Origin: Desmonostoc geniculatum HA4340-LM1
GTDB taxonomy: Bacteria > Cyanobacteriota > Cyanobacteriia > Cyanobacteriales > Nostocaceae
Direction: 5' to 3'
DNA: 64,000 nt
Assembly: GCA_019359545.1 (NCBI GenBank)
Contig: JAHHHB010000001.1
Location: forward strand, 151,295 to 215,294
Numbering within the stretch: the stretch's first letter is position 1; the number at the start of each line of letters is the position of its first letter. The position numbers and the translations under genes were made by a program. Positions 27,897 to 35,846 of this stretch are shown here, piece after piece. The notes beneath the pieces were generated by a model. It saw only the letters and a program-made list of their open reading frames with translations, did no database searches and was not told the origin of the DNA.

Positions 27897-28454
27897 TCAA
27901 AGTAATTCTGCCTCTTCAAATACCTGCCTTGTGGTTAATTCCAAACCTGGAAGTAGGGTATCTACAATGGGAATATTATCTGTATAAACTTGATTCGATC
28001 CATCAGGCAGAAAAACTCTAATACTCATAATTTCTGGATTTATCACCCAAACTCTGGACACGCCCGCAGTTAAATAATCCTTCGCCTTCTCTTCAAATTC
28101 TTTTATCGTCTGGTCTGGAGAAATAATTTCAATTACCAATTCTGGAATCGCAGGACAAGCTTCATTGCGCTTCCAACTTTTGGGTAAACGTTCGTAAGAT
28201 ATGTATGTTAAGTCTGGTAGAGGTGCCCAATCTTTGCCTTGACGCTTTAAAAGAATTGCCCACTCAGGAAGAACTCTAGCTTTACCTTTGCACCATGCAC
28301 GAATTAGTAATCCTAAAGCTATCTGTAAAGTTGAATGAAAAAATTTTGGGGACACTTTAGGGACTGCTTGACCATCAACAAACTCATAGTATACATCTCC
28401 TTCTGGAAGGCTTAGAAATTCTTTTAAGGTAAGTTGACCTATTATGTTAACCAT
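27897..28454 (-). CDS. Uma2 family (DUF820) endonuclease-like protein
   Basis: From ATG 28454 the protein has 185 residues and the Uma2 plan: an N-terminal helix (LTLKEFLSLPEG), YEFVDGQAVPKVSP, then the PD-(D/E)XK-like core with PLPDLTYIS, PELVIEIISPDQT (acidic and catalytic-like) and the aromatic GVSRVWVINPE. This family is expanded in cyanobacteria, dozens of copies per genome, and its role is unknown; a restriction-like fold is established. A start at 28484 would add ten residues without support. No ribosome site is clear. It stands alone between repeat-rich spacers. Confidence 0.85.
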   Translation of the reverse strand: MVNIIGQLTLKEFLSLPEGDVYYEFVDGQAVPKVSPKFFHSTLQIALGLLIRAWCKGKARVLPEWAILLKRQGKDWAPLPDLTYISYERLPKSWKRNEACPAIPELVIEIISPDQTIKEFEEKAKDYLTAGVSRVWVINPEIMSIRVFLPDGSNQVYTDNIPIVDTLLPGLELTTRQVFEEAELL

Positions 28455-28772
28455 AGGCTGCACAAGATAGTGGCTAATACACATATCCTACATGGGAAAG
28501 AGTGGGTGTGGTATGACTATGAAATTTTGTATGACATTGCAGCAGCGATCGCCAAGAATGACTATAGTTACTATAATTGCCATGTCTCATTAATAACTTG
28601 TAGCTTAATAATCTAGTAAAATCAGCCTAAAAGAGTATTTTTACTCAAAAAAATGTTAAATTTATACCCTATGAATGAGCCTCTTCAACCCATAGCAAGA
28701 GTGTCATTTTTCATTAAGCGGCTACGATGAATAACTAGGAAATCAAATTGCAGTATATCTGCTTATCAGATT
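28455..28772. other. 318-bp spacer with no gene seen
   Basis: AT-rich sequence. One GCAGCGATCGC (HIP1) site lies at 28542-28552. No hairpin of note and no reading frame with start signals. Confidence 0.4.
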
Positions 28773-28994
28773 ATGGACTGGAAGTACAGGTGGAAAAACG
28801 GTTATCGCCCAAGCCGAGACGAAGCGGTAAAAAACCCTCATTTGTTAGATGAAAGTCAGTTCGAGACTGAACAAGACCGACATTTGGCTGAAGAAGCTAC
28901 AAGAAAGCATTTGGGTATACCTGCACCAACCTTAGACGAAGAACAATCCATATTACCTCATGCAGCTTCGCCTAATGAAAAATCTCAAATATAA
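28773..28994 (+). CDS. Small acidic protein of unknown function, 73 residues
   Basis: The protein begins MDWKYRWKNGYRPSRDEAVK and is charged throughout, with a helical middle (TEQDRHLAEEATRKHLGIP) and a Pro/Ser-rich tail. No signal peptide or membrane segment is seen and no family is recognised. Proline and glycine content suggests a partly disordered protein. The start ATG lacks a clear ribosome site. It may be a real cyanobacterial small protein, but support is only codon composition and the lack of a competing frame. Confidence 0.4.
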   Translation: MDWKYRWKNGYRPSRDEAVKNPHLLDESQFETEQDRHLAEEATRKHLGIPAPTLDEEQSILPHAASPNEKSQI

Positions 28995-29033
28995 CACCAT
29001 TTACGAAAATCTTTGCAACAAATAATTTAGCTG

Positions 29034-29059
29034 TAGGGGCGTAAGGCTGTACGCCCCTA
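29034..29059. repeat. Palindrome of the TAGGGGCGTA type
   Basis: TAGGGGCGTA (29034-29043) and TACGCCCCTA (29050-29059) form a perfect 10-bp stem. A relative is at 55885-55914. Confidence 0.75.
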
Positions 29060-29151
29060 ATCATGCATTTGTAGCATAAATTTTGTAAAATAATATTCTG
29101 GGTATTTTTTGCCCACCCACTCTCCAAACCATTATAAACTCCAACAAAATA

Positions 29152-29703
29152 ATGCAAATTTTTCAACTTTTAAATCAATTAAACACTAGAAAAGTCACTA
29201 AGTTACTTACTCAAACAGTAGCTTTAGGCATAGGTGCTATTGTTCTATTTTCAAGTACTAATGCCTATGCTGCCGAGCAAGTTCTTTTAAAATATGGTAC
29301 TTTTCAGGGTTCAATATCTGTTGAAGAATTAAATCAGTTTGTAGAAACTGGCAAGACTACCCCAACATTAACGGCTTATTTGCAGGCGGCTCAACAAGAC
29401 CCGGCATTAGCCCGTAAAGCGCTCAAATCTGGAATTAAAGCCAATCCTGCCTTTTTAAATAACTTACTATCTAGCTGGGCTGGGCCAGTTTTAGTTGACC
29501 AAATTGGTGAAGTAGTTCACCCCCCCGCAGGACAACTAAACCAACAAGCACTACGAACTGCTTTAAGCGAATCTATTAAGCAAAATGGTGAAGTTACACT
29601 ACTGGGAGCTATTCAGAATTATCCAAACACTTCTGTCGAACTAGAAGGAGATCGTCTCATCGGTGTTTACGAACGGCTAAGCAATCTGGCAGAACTCTTT
29701 TGA
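29152..29703 (+). CDS. Exported DUF1400-type protein
   Basis: The 183-residue protein has an N-terminal hydrophobic segment ending TNAYAAE, a likely signal peptidase I site near residue 41, then a helical domain that fits DUF1400: EQVLLKYGTFQGSISVEEL, FVETGKTTPTLTAYLQAA and a tail VELEGDRLIGVYERLSNL. In other cyanobacterial proteins DUF1400 is the N-terminal part of an alpha/beta hydrolase; here it stands alone without the hydrolase. Export to the periplasm is likely. It lies upstream of the HdeD-like gene on the same strand, with a gap of about 118 bp. Confidence 0.75.
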   Translation: MQIFQLLNQLNTRKVTKLLTQTVALGIGAIVLFSSTNAYAAEQVLLKYGTFQGSISVEELNQFVETGKTTPTLTAYLQAAQQDPALARKALKSGIKANPAFLNNLLSSWAGPVLVDQIGEVVHPPAGQLNQQALRTALSESIKQNGEVTLLGAIQNYPNTSVELEGDRLIGVYERLSNLAELF

Positions 29704-29820
29704 TAGGTAGTTGCTGTTGAAATTTAATACCCGCGACTCTACCTGAAGGTTCTACCCTATGACTCAGAAATTCTCTAACGTAATTGTAGAGTTTAATTTA
29801 AGGATAGGGAAAAGATTTGT

Positions 29821-30372
29821 ATGACAACCGATGTTTCTAGAGATATTAAAAAGGAACTTAATGGGTCGCTGATAACTGGTATTCTCTTGATTGTTTCGGG
29901 AATTATTGCGATCGCAGTACCTTCATTCACCACCATATTCGCCGAAACTTGGTTTGCAGCGATTTTAGCTTTTGCTGGATTTACAAAACTAGTTTACGCT
30001 GCCCAAACTCGCGATCGCGGAGGTTTTGTTTGGAAACTTTTATTAAGTGGACTGTATATTGCAACCGGTGTGATGTTGTTGGTTTATCCTTATACAGGTG
30101 TTCTCACACTAACTTTGTTGCTTGGCACTTTTTTGGTGACTGAAGGCACATTCGAGTTAATTCTGGCCTTCCAGTTACGTCCACAACAAAACTGGACATG
30201 GGTACTAGTCAATGGCATTATTACCCTGGTTTTAGGTGCAATGATTTGGTTTCAGTGGCCGTTCAACGCGCCTTGGTTGCTTGGAACACTAGTTGGTGTC
30301 AGCGTTCTGTTCAGCGGCATTTCCCGCACGATGTTGTCATTGAATCTGCGTTCTGCTTTAGATAGGGAATAG
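29821..30372 (+). CDS. HdeD family membrane protein
   Basis: The 183-residue protein has six predicted membrane helices in three repeated pairs (ITGILLIVSGIIAIAVP, TWFAAILAFAGFTKL, WKLLLSGLYIATGVMLLVYP and so on), the DUF308/HdeD pattern. In E. coli HdeD is linked to acid resistance at high cell density. In cyanobacteria the role is not shown. ATG 29821 is preceded by AGGATAGGGAAAAG, a purine-rich ribosome site. A long guanine-rich repeat region follows the stop. Confidence 0.85.
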   Translation: MTTDVSRDIKKELNGSLITGILLIVSGIIAIAVPSFTTIFAETWFAAILAFAGFTKLVYAAQTRDRGGFVWKLLLSGLYIATGVMLLVYPYTGVLTLTLLLGTFLVTEGTFELILAFQLRPQQNWTWVLVNGIITLVLGAMIWFQWPFNAPWLLGTLVGVSVLFSGISRTMLSLNLRSALDRE

Positions 30373-30536
30373 GGAGTGGGGAATGGGGAGATGAGGGAGC
30401 AGGGGAGATGGGGAGATGGGGAGCAGGGGAGCAGGTGAGCAGTAAGTTTTTCCCCTCTGCCCCTCTGCCCCTCTGCCTCTTGTGCCCCATGCCCCATGCC
30501 CCATGCCCAATGCCCCATGCCCCATACCCCATGCCC
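30369..30536. repeat. Long heptamer repeat region (GGGGAGA, then TGCCCCA)
   Basis: A guanine-rich array (GGGGAGATGGGGAGCA type) switches near 30450 to the complementary type (GCCCCTCT, ATGCCCC), so the two halves could pair as a long hairpin. It lies directly after the HdeD gene. Confidence 0.8.
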
Positions 30537-30633
30537 AAATAGAAAGTTAACAAGACATTGCAGCAGCGATCGCTCTGGTATTGCTAAATTAACAAAGGTA
30601 ATCAAAATCCAGGCTAGCTAGCTGCAATCAACA

Positions 30634-32706
30634 ATGGTATCTATTACTACTTCCTTCTCGGATATTCAAAACCATTGGGCACGCTTATTTATTACAGCCT
30701 TAGCCCAACGTGGTATCGTCAGTGGGCTGCCTAATGGGACTTATCGCCCCGATAACTCACTCACCCGCGCTGAGTTTGCCGCCATCATCGCTAGCGCATT
30801 TGGGACAGTTTCCAAGAAGCGGCAATATGTTGCCTTTGTTGATGTACCTAGTAGTTATTGGGCAGCAGCTGCCATTAAAACAGCTTACGAAAAAGCATTT
30901 ATTAGCGGATTTCCTGATAAAACCTTCCGTCCTGCTAACCGAATTACGAGGACAGAAGTTTTAGTTTCCTTAGTAGCAGGTTTGGAAATTGCCACAAAGG
31001 TAAAACCTGACCTCCTCTCCACACTTGGACAAATCTATCAAGATGCTGGTCAAATTCCCGACTATGGCAAAAATCAGATAGCTATTGCCACTAGTGCGGG
31101 ATTAGTGGTTAATTTCCCAAATCTAAAATTACTTAATCCTAATCTCGCAGCCACCCGTGCAGATGTGGCAGTGATTATTTATCAAGCTTTAGTATATTTA
31201 GGTGCAGCAGAAAAGATTGCCTCTAGTTACCTCGTGGTGCCGCCCACATTAACACCCATTCCAACGCCCACACCAACGCCAACACCCACACCCACACCAA
31301 CACCTATACCTCCTGGTAGCGTCAAGCTAAATCACACCAGAGAATTCCGGGGAGTGTGGGTAGCGTCTGTTTGGAATGGTGATTGGCCTTCCAAAACAGG
31401 ACTTTCTGTTGAACAACAGAAAGCTGAACTCACCGAAATTACCGTTAAATTACAAGCGCTGAACTTCAATGCTCTGATTTTCCAAGTCAGACCAGAGGGA
31501 GATGCTTTGTATGAATCTCAATTAGAGCCTTGGAGTCGTTGGATTACAGGGACTCAGGGAAAAGCACCAGAACCATTTTACGATCCTTTAGCGTTTGCGA
31601 TCGCAGAATGTCACAAGCGCAACATCGAAGTTCATGCTTGGTTTAACCCTTACCGCGCCAGCACTTCCACCGACCTAGCTAAAACCGTCCGTCCACACAT
31701 AGCATTTACCAATCCCGAAACCGTTTATTTGTGGAAAACTCAACGCTGGATGGACCCAGGACAGAAAATAGTCCAGGACAGAGCCTACAACGTGATTCTT
31801 GATGTAGTCAAACGCTACGATATCGATGGCATTCACTTAGATGATTATTTTTATCCCTATCCTGTAGAGGGGCAAAATTTCCCCGATGACAAAACCTACG
31901 CTGCATACAAAGCAGCCGGCGGTACACTTAGCTTGGGCGACTGGCGACGGGACAATGTTAACAAAATGGTACTGCGTCTCTCGGAGGGAATCAAAGTAAC
32001 TAAACCACACGTGAAATTTGGTATTAGTCCCTTTGGAATTTATCGCCCCGGACAACCCGCTGGTATTACTGGCTTAGATGCTTATAATGTGCTGTATGCC
32101 GACTCCAAGAAATGGCTCGAACAAGGCTGGATTGATTATATCGCCCCTCAACTTTACTGGCGCACAGACCAACCACAACAAAGTTATTCTGCATTGTTAA
32201 AGTGGTGGACAGACGTAAACACAAAGCAAAGACATGTTTACGCTGGTAACAATCTCACAGAACCAAGCAACAAGAGTCGGGAAAGCGATGAGATTGAAAA
32301 GCAGGTAAAAATTAGTCGTAGCCAAGCTGCACAGTTATCATTGGGGAATATCTTCTTTAATCTCGGTGTTTTGAGAGAAAATAGTCAAGGCATTGCTGAT
32401 AAATTCCAAAGTCTGCTTTATAACAAACCTGCCCTCCCTCCAACCATGTCTTGGCAGACTGCAACACCACTTCCTCCACCCACAGGACTACAAGTCAACA
32501 ACCGCAAACTCAGTTGGCAACCTGGAGATAATCAGCCGGTTCGTTCCTGGACACTTTATCGACAAACTGGCGATACTTGGACAATTCAGCGAATTTTATC
32601 TGCTGGCACAACCTTCGCCACCGTTCAAATAGCGGGAACTTATGCTGTGTGTGCAGTGGATAGGTTAGCGAATGAAAGTGTAGGAACAGTTATTACAGTT
32701 AGTTAA
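30634..32706 (+). CDS. SLH-domain glycoside hydrolase-like 10 (GHL10) protein
   Basis: The 690-residue protein has two to three S-layer homology repeats (residues 5-190, with FSDIQNHWARLFITALAQRG and FVDVPSSYWAAAAIKTA), a Pro-Thr linker (about 207-227), a GHL10/DUF187 barrel (about 235-560, FRGVWVASVWNGDWPSKTG and YDIDGIHLDDYFYP), and a C-terminal fibronectin-III-like part. It should bind envelope polymer and hydrolyse a glycan. There is no signal peptide: an in-frame TAG at 30619-30621 prevents a longer start, and the SLH repeat begins at residue 8. The upstream AT-rich leader lacks a ribosome site. Confidence 0.85.
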   Translation: MVSITTSFSDIQNHWARLFITALAQRGIVSGLPNGTYRPDNSLTRAEFAAIIASAFGTVSKKRQYVAFVDVPSSYWAAAAIKTAYEKAFISGFPDKTFRPANRITRTEVLVSLVAGLEIATKVKPDLLSTLGQIYQDAGQIPDYGKNQIAIATSAGLVVNFPNLKLLNPNLAATRADVAVIIYQALVYLGAAEKIASSYLVVPPTLTPIPTPTPTPTPTPTPTPIPPGSVKLNHTREFRGVWVASVWNGDWPSKTGLSVEQQKAELTEITVKLQALNFNALIFQVRPEGDALYESQLEPWSRWITGTQGKAPEPFYDPLAFAIAECHKRNIEVHAWFNPYRASTSTDLAKTVRPHIAFTNPETVYLWKTQRWMDPGQKIVQDRAYNVILDVVKRYDIDGIHLDDYFYPYPVEGQNFPDDKTYAAYKAAGGTLSLGDWRRDNVNKMVLRLSEGIKVTKPHVKFGISPFGIYRPGQPAGITGLDAYNVLYADSKKWLEQGWIDYIAPQLYWRTDQPQQSYSALLKWWTDVNTKQRHVYAGNNLTEPSNKSRESDEIEKQVKISRSQAAQLSLGNIFFNLGVLRENSQGIADKFQSLLYNKPALPPTMSWQTATPLPPPTGLQVNNRKLSWQPGDNQPVRSWTLYRQTGDTWTIQRILSAGTTFATVQIAGTYAVCAVDRLANESVGTVITVS

Positions 32707-32707
32707 T

Positions 32708-32752
32708 TTTCATTTGTCATTTGTCATTTGTCATTTGTCATTTGTCATTGGG
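32708..32752. repeat. Heptamer repeat (CATTTGT)
   Basis: Five to six tandem copies of TCATTTG right after the GHL10 stop. Confidence 0.9.
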
Positions 32753-32775
32753 CAAAAACTGCATTTCGCCAGTTC

Positions 32776-32908
32776 GTAGGGTAGCACAGCTGTGCTACTC
32801 TACAGCGTATTGCATCCAAACGAGAATCGCTATAGACCATGCGGTAGGGGCACAGCATTGCTGTGCCCTTACGATAGATGTGGTTCAAATACATGAAAAC
32901 TGCTGTAA
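32776..32908. repeat. ACAGC family element, copy 4, with two palindromes
   Basis: Two palindromes (GTAGGGTAGCACAGCTG onward at 32776-32803, and GTAGGGGCACAGC onward at 32844-32872) are followed by GTGGTTCAAATACATGAAAA and CTGCTGTAA, which is the reverse complement of the left end of the copy at 393. Confidence 0.6.
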
Positions 32909-33014
32909 TCTTTCCCTTAAAGATACATACTTAAGATACATGCTGGGTAAGTAATGCGTCCATACTTACGCAACCGTACTTTGTAGTAGAATCCATAACA
33001 GCAATTAGTATTTT

Positions 33015-35846
33015 TTGACAAAAACATTGTTTAAATTTTTAAGCAAATTGTTACTTTTTGGATTAGCCCTTTCGGGACTAAGTTCTTTTCTTTTTCCAGA
33101 AAGCCGTGTCTTCGCCGAAATTACAGCCGACAGCACCTTGGGAAGTGAATCATCAATTTTAATTCAAGGTGTTGATGTTAAAGGGGAAATAGGAAATCGC
33201 ATTGATGGTGGTGCAGTCCGAGGAGCTAATCTATTTCACAGTTTTAGCGAATTTAGCATTGGTGATGGACAAAGGGTTTACTTTTATAATCCTACAGGAA
33301 TAGAAAATATTCTCACGCGAGTTACAGGTAATAATCCCTCAAACATTTTGGGAACGCTGGGGGTTTTGGGTAATGCGAATTTGTTTTTCATTAATCCCAA
33401 TGGCATCGTATTTGGAAGAAATGCAAGGTTAGATGTTGCAGGTTCTTTTGTCGGAAGTACAGCTGATAGTTTGAGATTTGATAATAATTTTGCTTTTAGT
33501 GCTAATAATCCTCAAACTCCTCCGTTGTTGACTGTCAATGTACCCCTTGGGTTGCAATTTGCCGCAAATCCTGGTAGTATTGTCAACCAATCCACTGTTC
33601 AAGATAGTAATGGTGAAATTGTCGGACTCCAGGTGCGATCGCAAAGAACCCTTGCACTTGTAGGTGGTGATATTTTTCTGCAACAAGGTAGGATAAAAGC
33701 AGATGGAGGACAGATAGAATTAGGGTCTGTCTTTGGCAATGGTGTTGTGGGCTTTAATTGGTCATTTGCCTCTGATGCTATTCCTTTGACATTAAGTTAT
33801 GAAGGCATTGAAAGTTATCGAGATATTAAATTGTCTGGTAGGACTGAAATCATTGCTAATTCTGACAGCATTAGTCAAAGCATAGGTAGCGTTCATCTCC
33901 AAGGTAGGCGAGTTACCCTCAGCGAAGAATCAGGAATTTTTAATAGCAACAGAGGTTCTGGAAAGCCAGGAAGCGTAATTGTCAACGCCACAGATTTAGT
34001 AGAAATGAGTGGAGGTTCTCCAATTGACGAGGACAGCTTAATCGATGTCGCTAATTATGGTTCTGGAGGGGGAAGCAGTGTAATTATTAACACTAGTCGA
34101 TTGATTCTGGGGAATGGCTCAAGTATTGCAGCTAACACCAGAGGTGTAGGTCAAGGTGGAAGAATAATTGTGAATGCCTCGAATTCTGTGGAACTGTTGG
34201 GAACTTCATTGAGTGGGTTTTCTACTGGTTTTTTTGCAACAACTCAGGCTGAGGGAAAAGGAGGCAATATCACAATTGATACTGGAAGATTAATTGTGAA
34301 AGATGGAGGAGTTGTATCAGTTTCTACTTTCAACACTGGTGAGGGAGGAGAACTGACAGTGATGGCGAAAGAATTTGTAGAGCTAAGTGGAGCATACCGG
34401 GGTGGACGGAATTCCAGTGGCTTGTTTGCTCAATCTAATATAGGTGCTACAGGCGATGCTGGAAATTTGACAATTAAAACTGGGCAGTTATTTATCCGTA
34501 ATGGCGCACAGATAGGAACATCCACTTTCTCTTCAGGGAATGGTGGAACAATGCTTGTGGATGCCTCTAAGTCTGTGGAAGTCAACGGTACAGCCATAAG
34601 AAGCGATGGCTCTAGAGTCAGTAGCGGTATATTCAGTTCAGTTGGCAGGCGACCAGATGTTACACAACCGACTGGTAAGGGAGGAGATATCACAGTCAAC
34701 TCTAGTCGCTTGGTAGTTAAAGATGGAGGACAAATCCAAGCTAATACTTTTGCTAGAGGAGCAGGAGGAACATTAACTCTCAACGTAGAGAATTTACTGA
34801 TTCAAAACGGGGGAGAAGTTGGCGCTAGCACCTTTAATGAGGGTTTAGGGGGAAAGGCGACTGTGAATGCCTTGGAATCAACAGAAGTATCTGGTTCTGG
34901 AATAGGAGATACTGGGTTAGGAAATTCTAGTATTCGTAGAGTTAATAGTATATTGTCTGCTGGTTCGCAAGGATTCGGAGATTCTGGCAATCTTACAATT
35001 GCGACAAAGAATTTGGTTGTCCGAGATGGAGGTCAAGTTACTGTTAGTGGTTTGGGAATAGGAAACCCAGGTAATTTAGATATCACTGCTAAGACTATCT
35101 CGCTTAACGAGGGAACGCTGTCTGCTACAACAGCTTCAGGTAGTGAAGCTAACATTCAACTTAGAGTGTCCGATCTGATAAGATTGCGGAATAATAGTTC
35201 AATTACTGCCCAAGCTTTCGACAAAGGTAATGGCGGCAACATCAATATTAATACAAATTTTGTGGTTGCTAACCCCAAGGAAAATAGCGACATCATTGCT
35301 AATGCTATTGAAGGTTTGGGAGGCAGAATTAATATTACTGCTCAAGGAATCTTTGGATTGCAATTGAGTGAAACTTTAACTTCTTTGAGTGATATTAACG
35401 CGAGTTCTGAATTGGGAATTAATGGAGTTGTGGAAATTAACACACCTGATGTCAACCCCAGTAACGGACTCGTGAATTTACCCACAGATATAGTAGATGC
35501 TTCCCGACTCATTGCCCAAACCTGTAGAACTGGTGGCGAAGCAACAGCCAATGAACAAAGTGAATTTATAGTCACTGGAAGAGGTGGTTTACCACCCAAC
35601 CCCATTGAGCCACTGAGCAGCGATGTGATTTGGCAAGATTTACAAACCCATGCTTTGCCCAATGAAAAGGTGACTGGCTCCCAAAAAGAGGTAAATTTGG
35701 TTTCAGAAACACCAAGTGCGATCGCTGAAGCTCAAGGATTGGTAATTAATGCTGATGGTACTATTACTCTGGTAGCTCAAGCTCCCACCGCTACCCCTCA
35801 CAACTCTTCACTCACACCTGTTAGTTGCCCAGTTGCCCAAAACTAA
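33015..35846 (+). CDS. TPS-type exoprotein, filamentous haemagglutinin N-terminal domain
   Basis: The 943-residue protein has a signal peptide (1-34, ending SRVFAE) and a TPS secretion domain with the FFINPNGIVFGRNARLDV signature near residues 118-135, followed by a long right-handed beta-helix of repeated SRLVVKDGGQI- and VNASNSVELLG-type strands to about 790 and a low-complexity tail. Such TpsA proteins leave the cell through a TpsB (FhaC-like) pore, which is not in this window. The start is TTG, with no clear ribosome site. Its TAA overlaps the ATG of the CHAT gene (TAATG), so the two are translationally coupled. The tail does not show a known effector domain. Confidence 0.9.
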   Translation: MTKTLFKFLSKLLLFGLALSGLSSFLFPESRVFAEITADSTLGSESSILIQGVDVKGEIGNRIDGGAVRGANLFHSFSEFSIGDGQRVYFYNPTGIENILTRVTGNNPSNILGTLGVLGNANLFFINPNGIVFGRNARLDVAGSFVGSTADSLRFDNNFAFSANNPQTPPLLTVNVPLGLQFAANPGSIVNQSTVQDSNGEIVGLQVRSQRTLALVGGDIFLQQGRIKADGGQIELGSVFGNGVVGFNWSFASDAIPLTLSYEGIESYRDIKLSGRTEIIANSDSISQSIGSVHLQGRRVTLSEESGIFNSNRGSGKPGSVIVNATDLVEMSGGSPIDEDSLIDVANYGSGGGSSVIINTSRLILGNGSSIAANTRGVGQGGRIIVNASNSVELLGTSLSGFSTGFFATTQAEGKGGNITIDTGRLIVKDGGVVSVSTFNTGEGGELTVMAKEFVELSGAYRGGRNSSGLFAQSNIGATGDAGNLTIKTGQLFIRNGAQIGTSTFSSGNGGTMLVDASKSVEVNGTAIRSDGSRVSSGIFSSVGRRPDVTQPTGKGGDITVNSSRLVVKDGGQIQANTFARGAGGTLTLNVENLLIQNGGEVGASTFNEGLGGKATVNALESTEVSGSGIGDTGLGNSSIRRVNSILSAGSQGFGDSGNLTIATKNLVVRDGGQVTVSGLGIGNPGNLDITAKTISLNEGTLSATTASGSEANIQLRVSDLIRLRNNSSITAQAFDKGNGGNININTNFVVANPKENSDIIANAIEGLGGRINITAQGIFGLQLSETLTSLSDINASSELGINGVVEINTPDVNPSNGLVNLPTDIVDASRLIAQTCRTGGEATANEQSEFIVTGRGGLPPNPIEPLSSDVIWQDLQTHALPNEKVTGSQKEVNLVSETPSAIAEAQGLVINADGTITLVAQAPTATPHNSSLTPVSCPVAQN

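Larger units (their letters stand above)
32707..33014. other. 308-bp spacer made mostly of repeats
   Basis: It has the heptamer array at 32708-32752, the palindromic unit at 32776-32908 and about 100 bp of leader before the TTG start at 33015. No gene is seen. Confidence 0.6.

Noticed and set aside
30369..30536. CRISPR array
   Set aside because: Repeats are seven bases in direct tandem without spacers.
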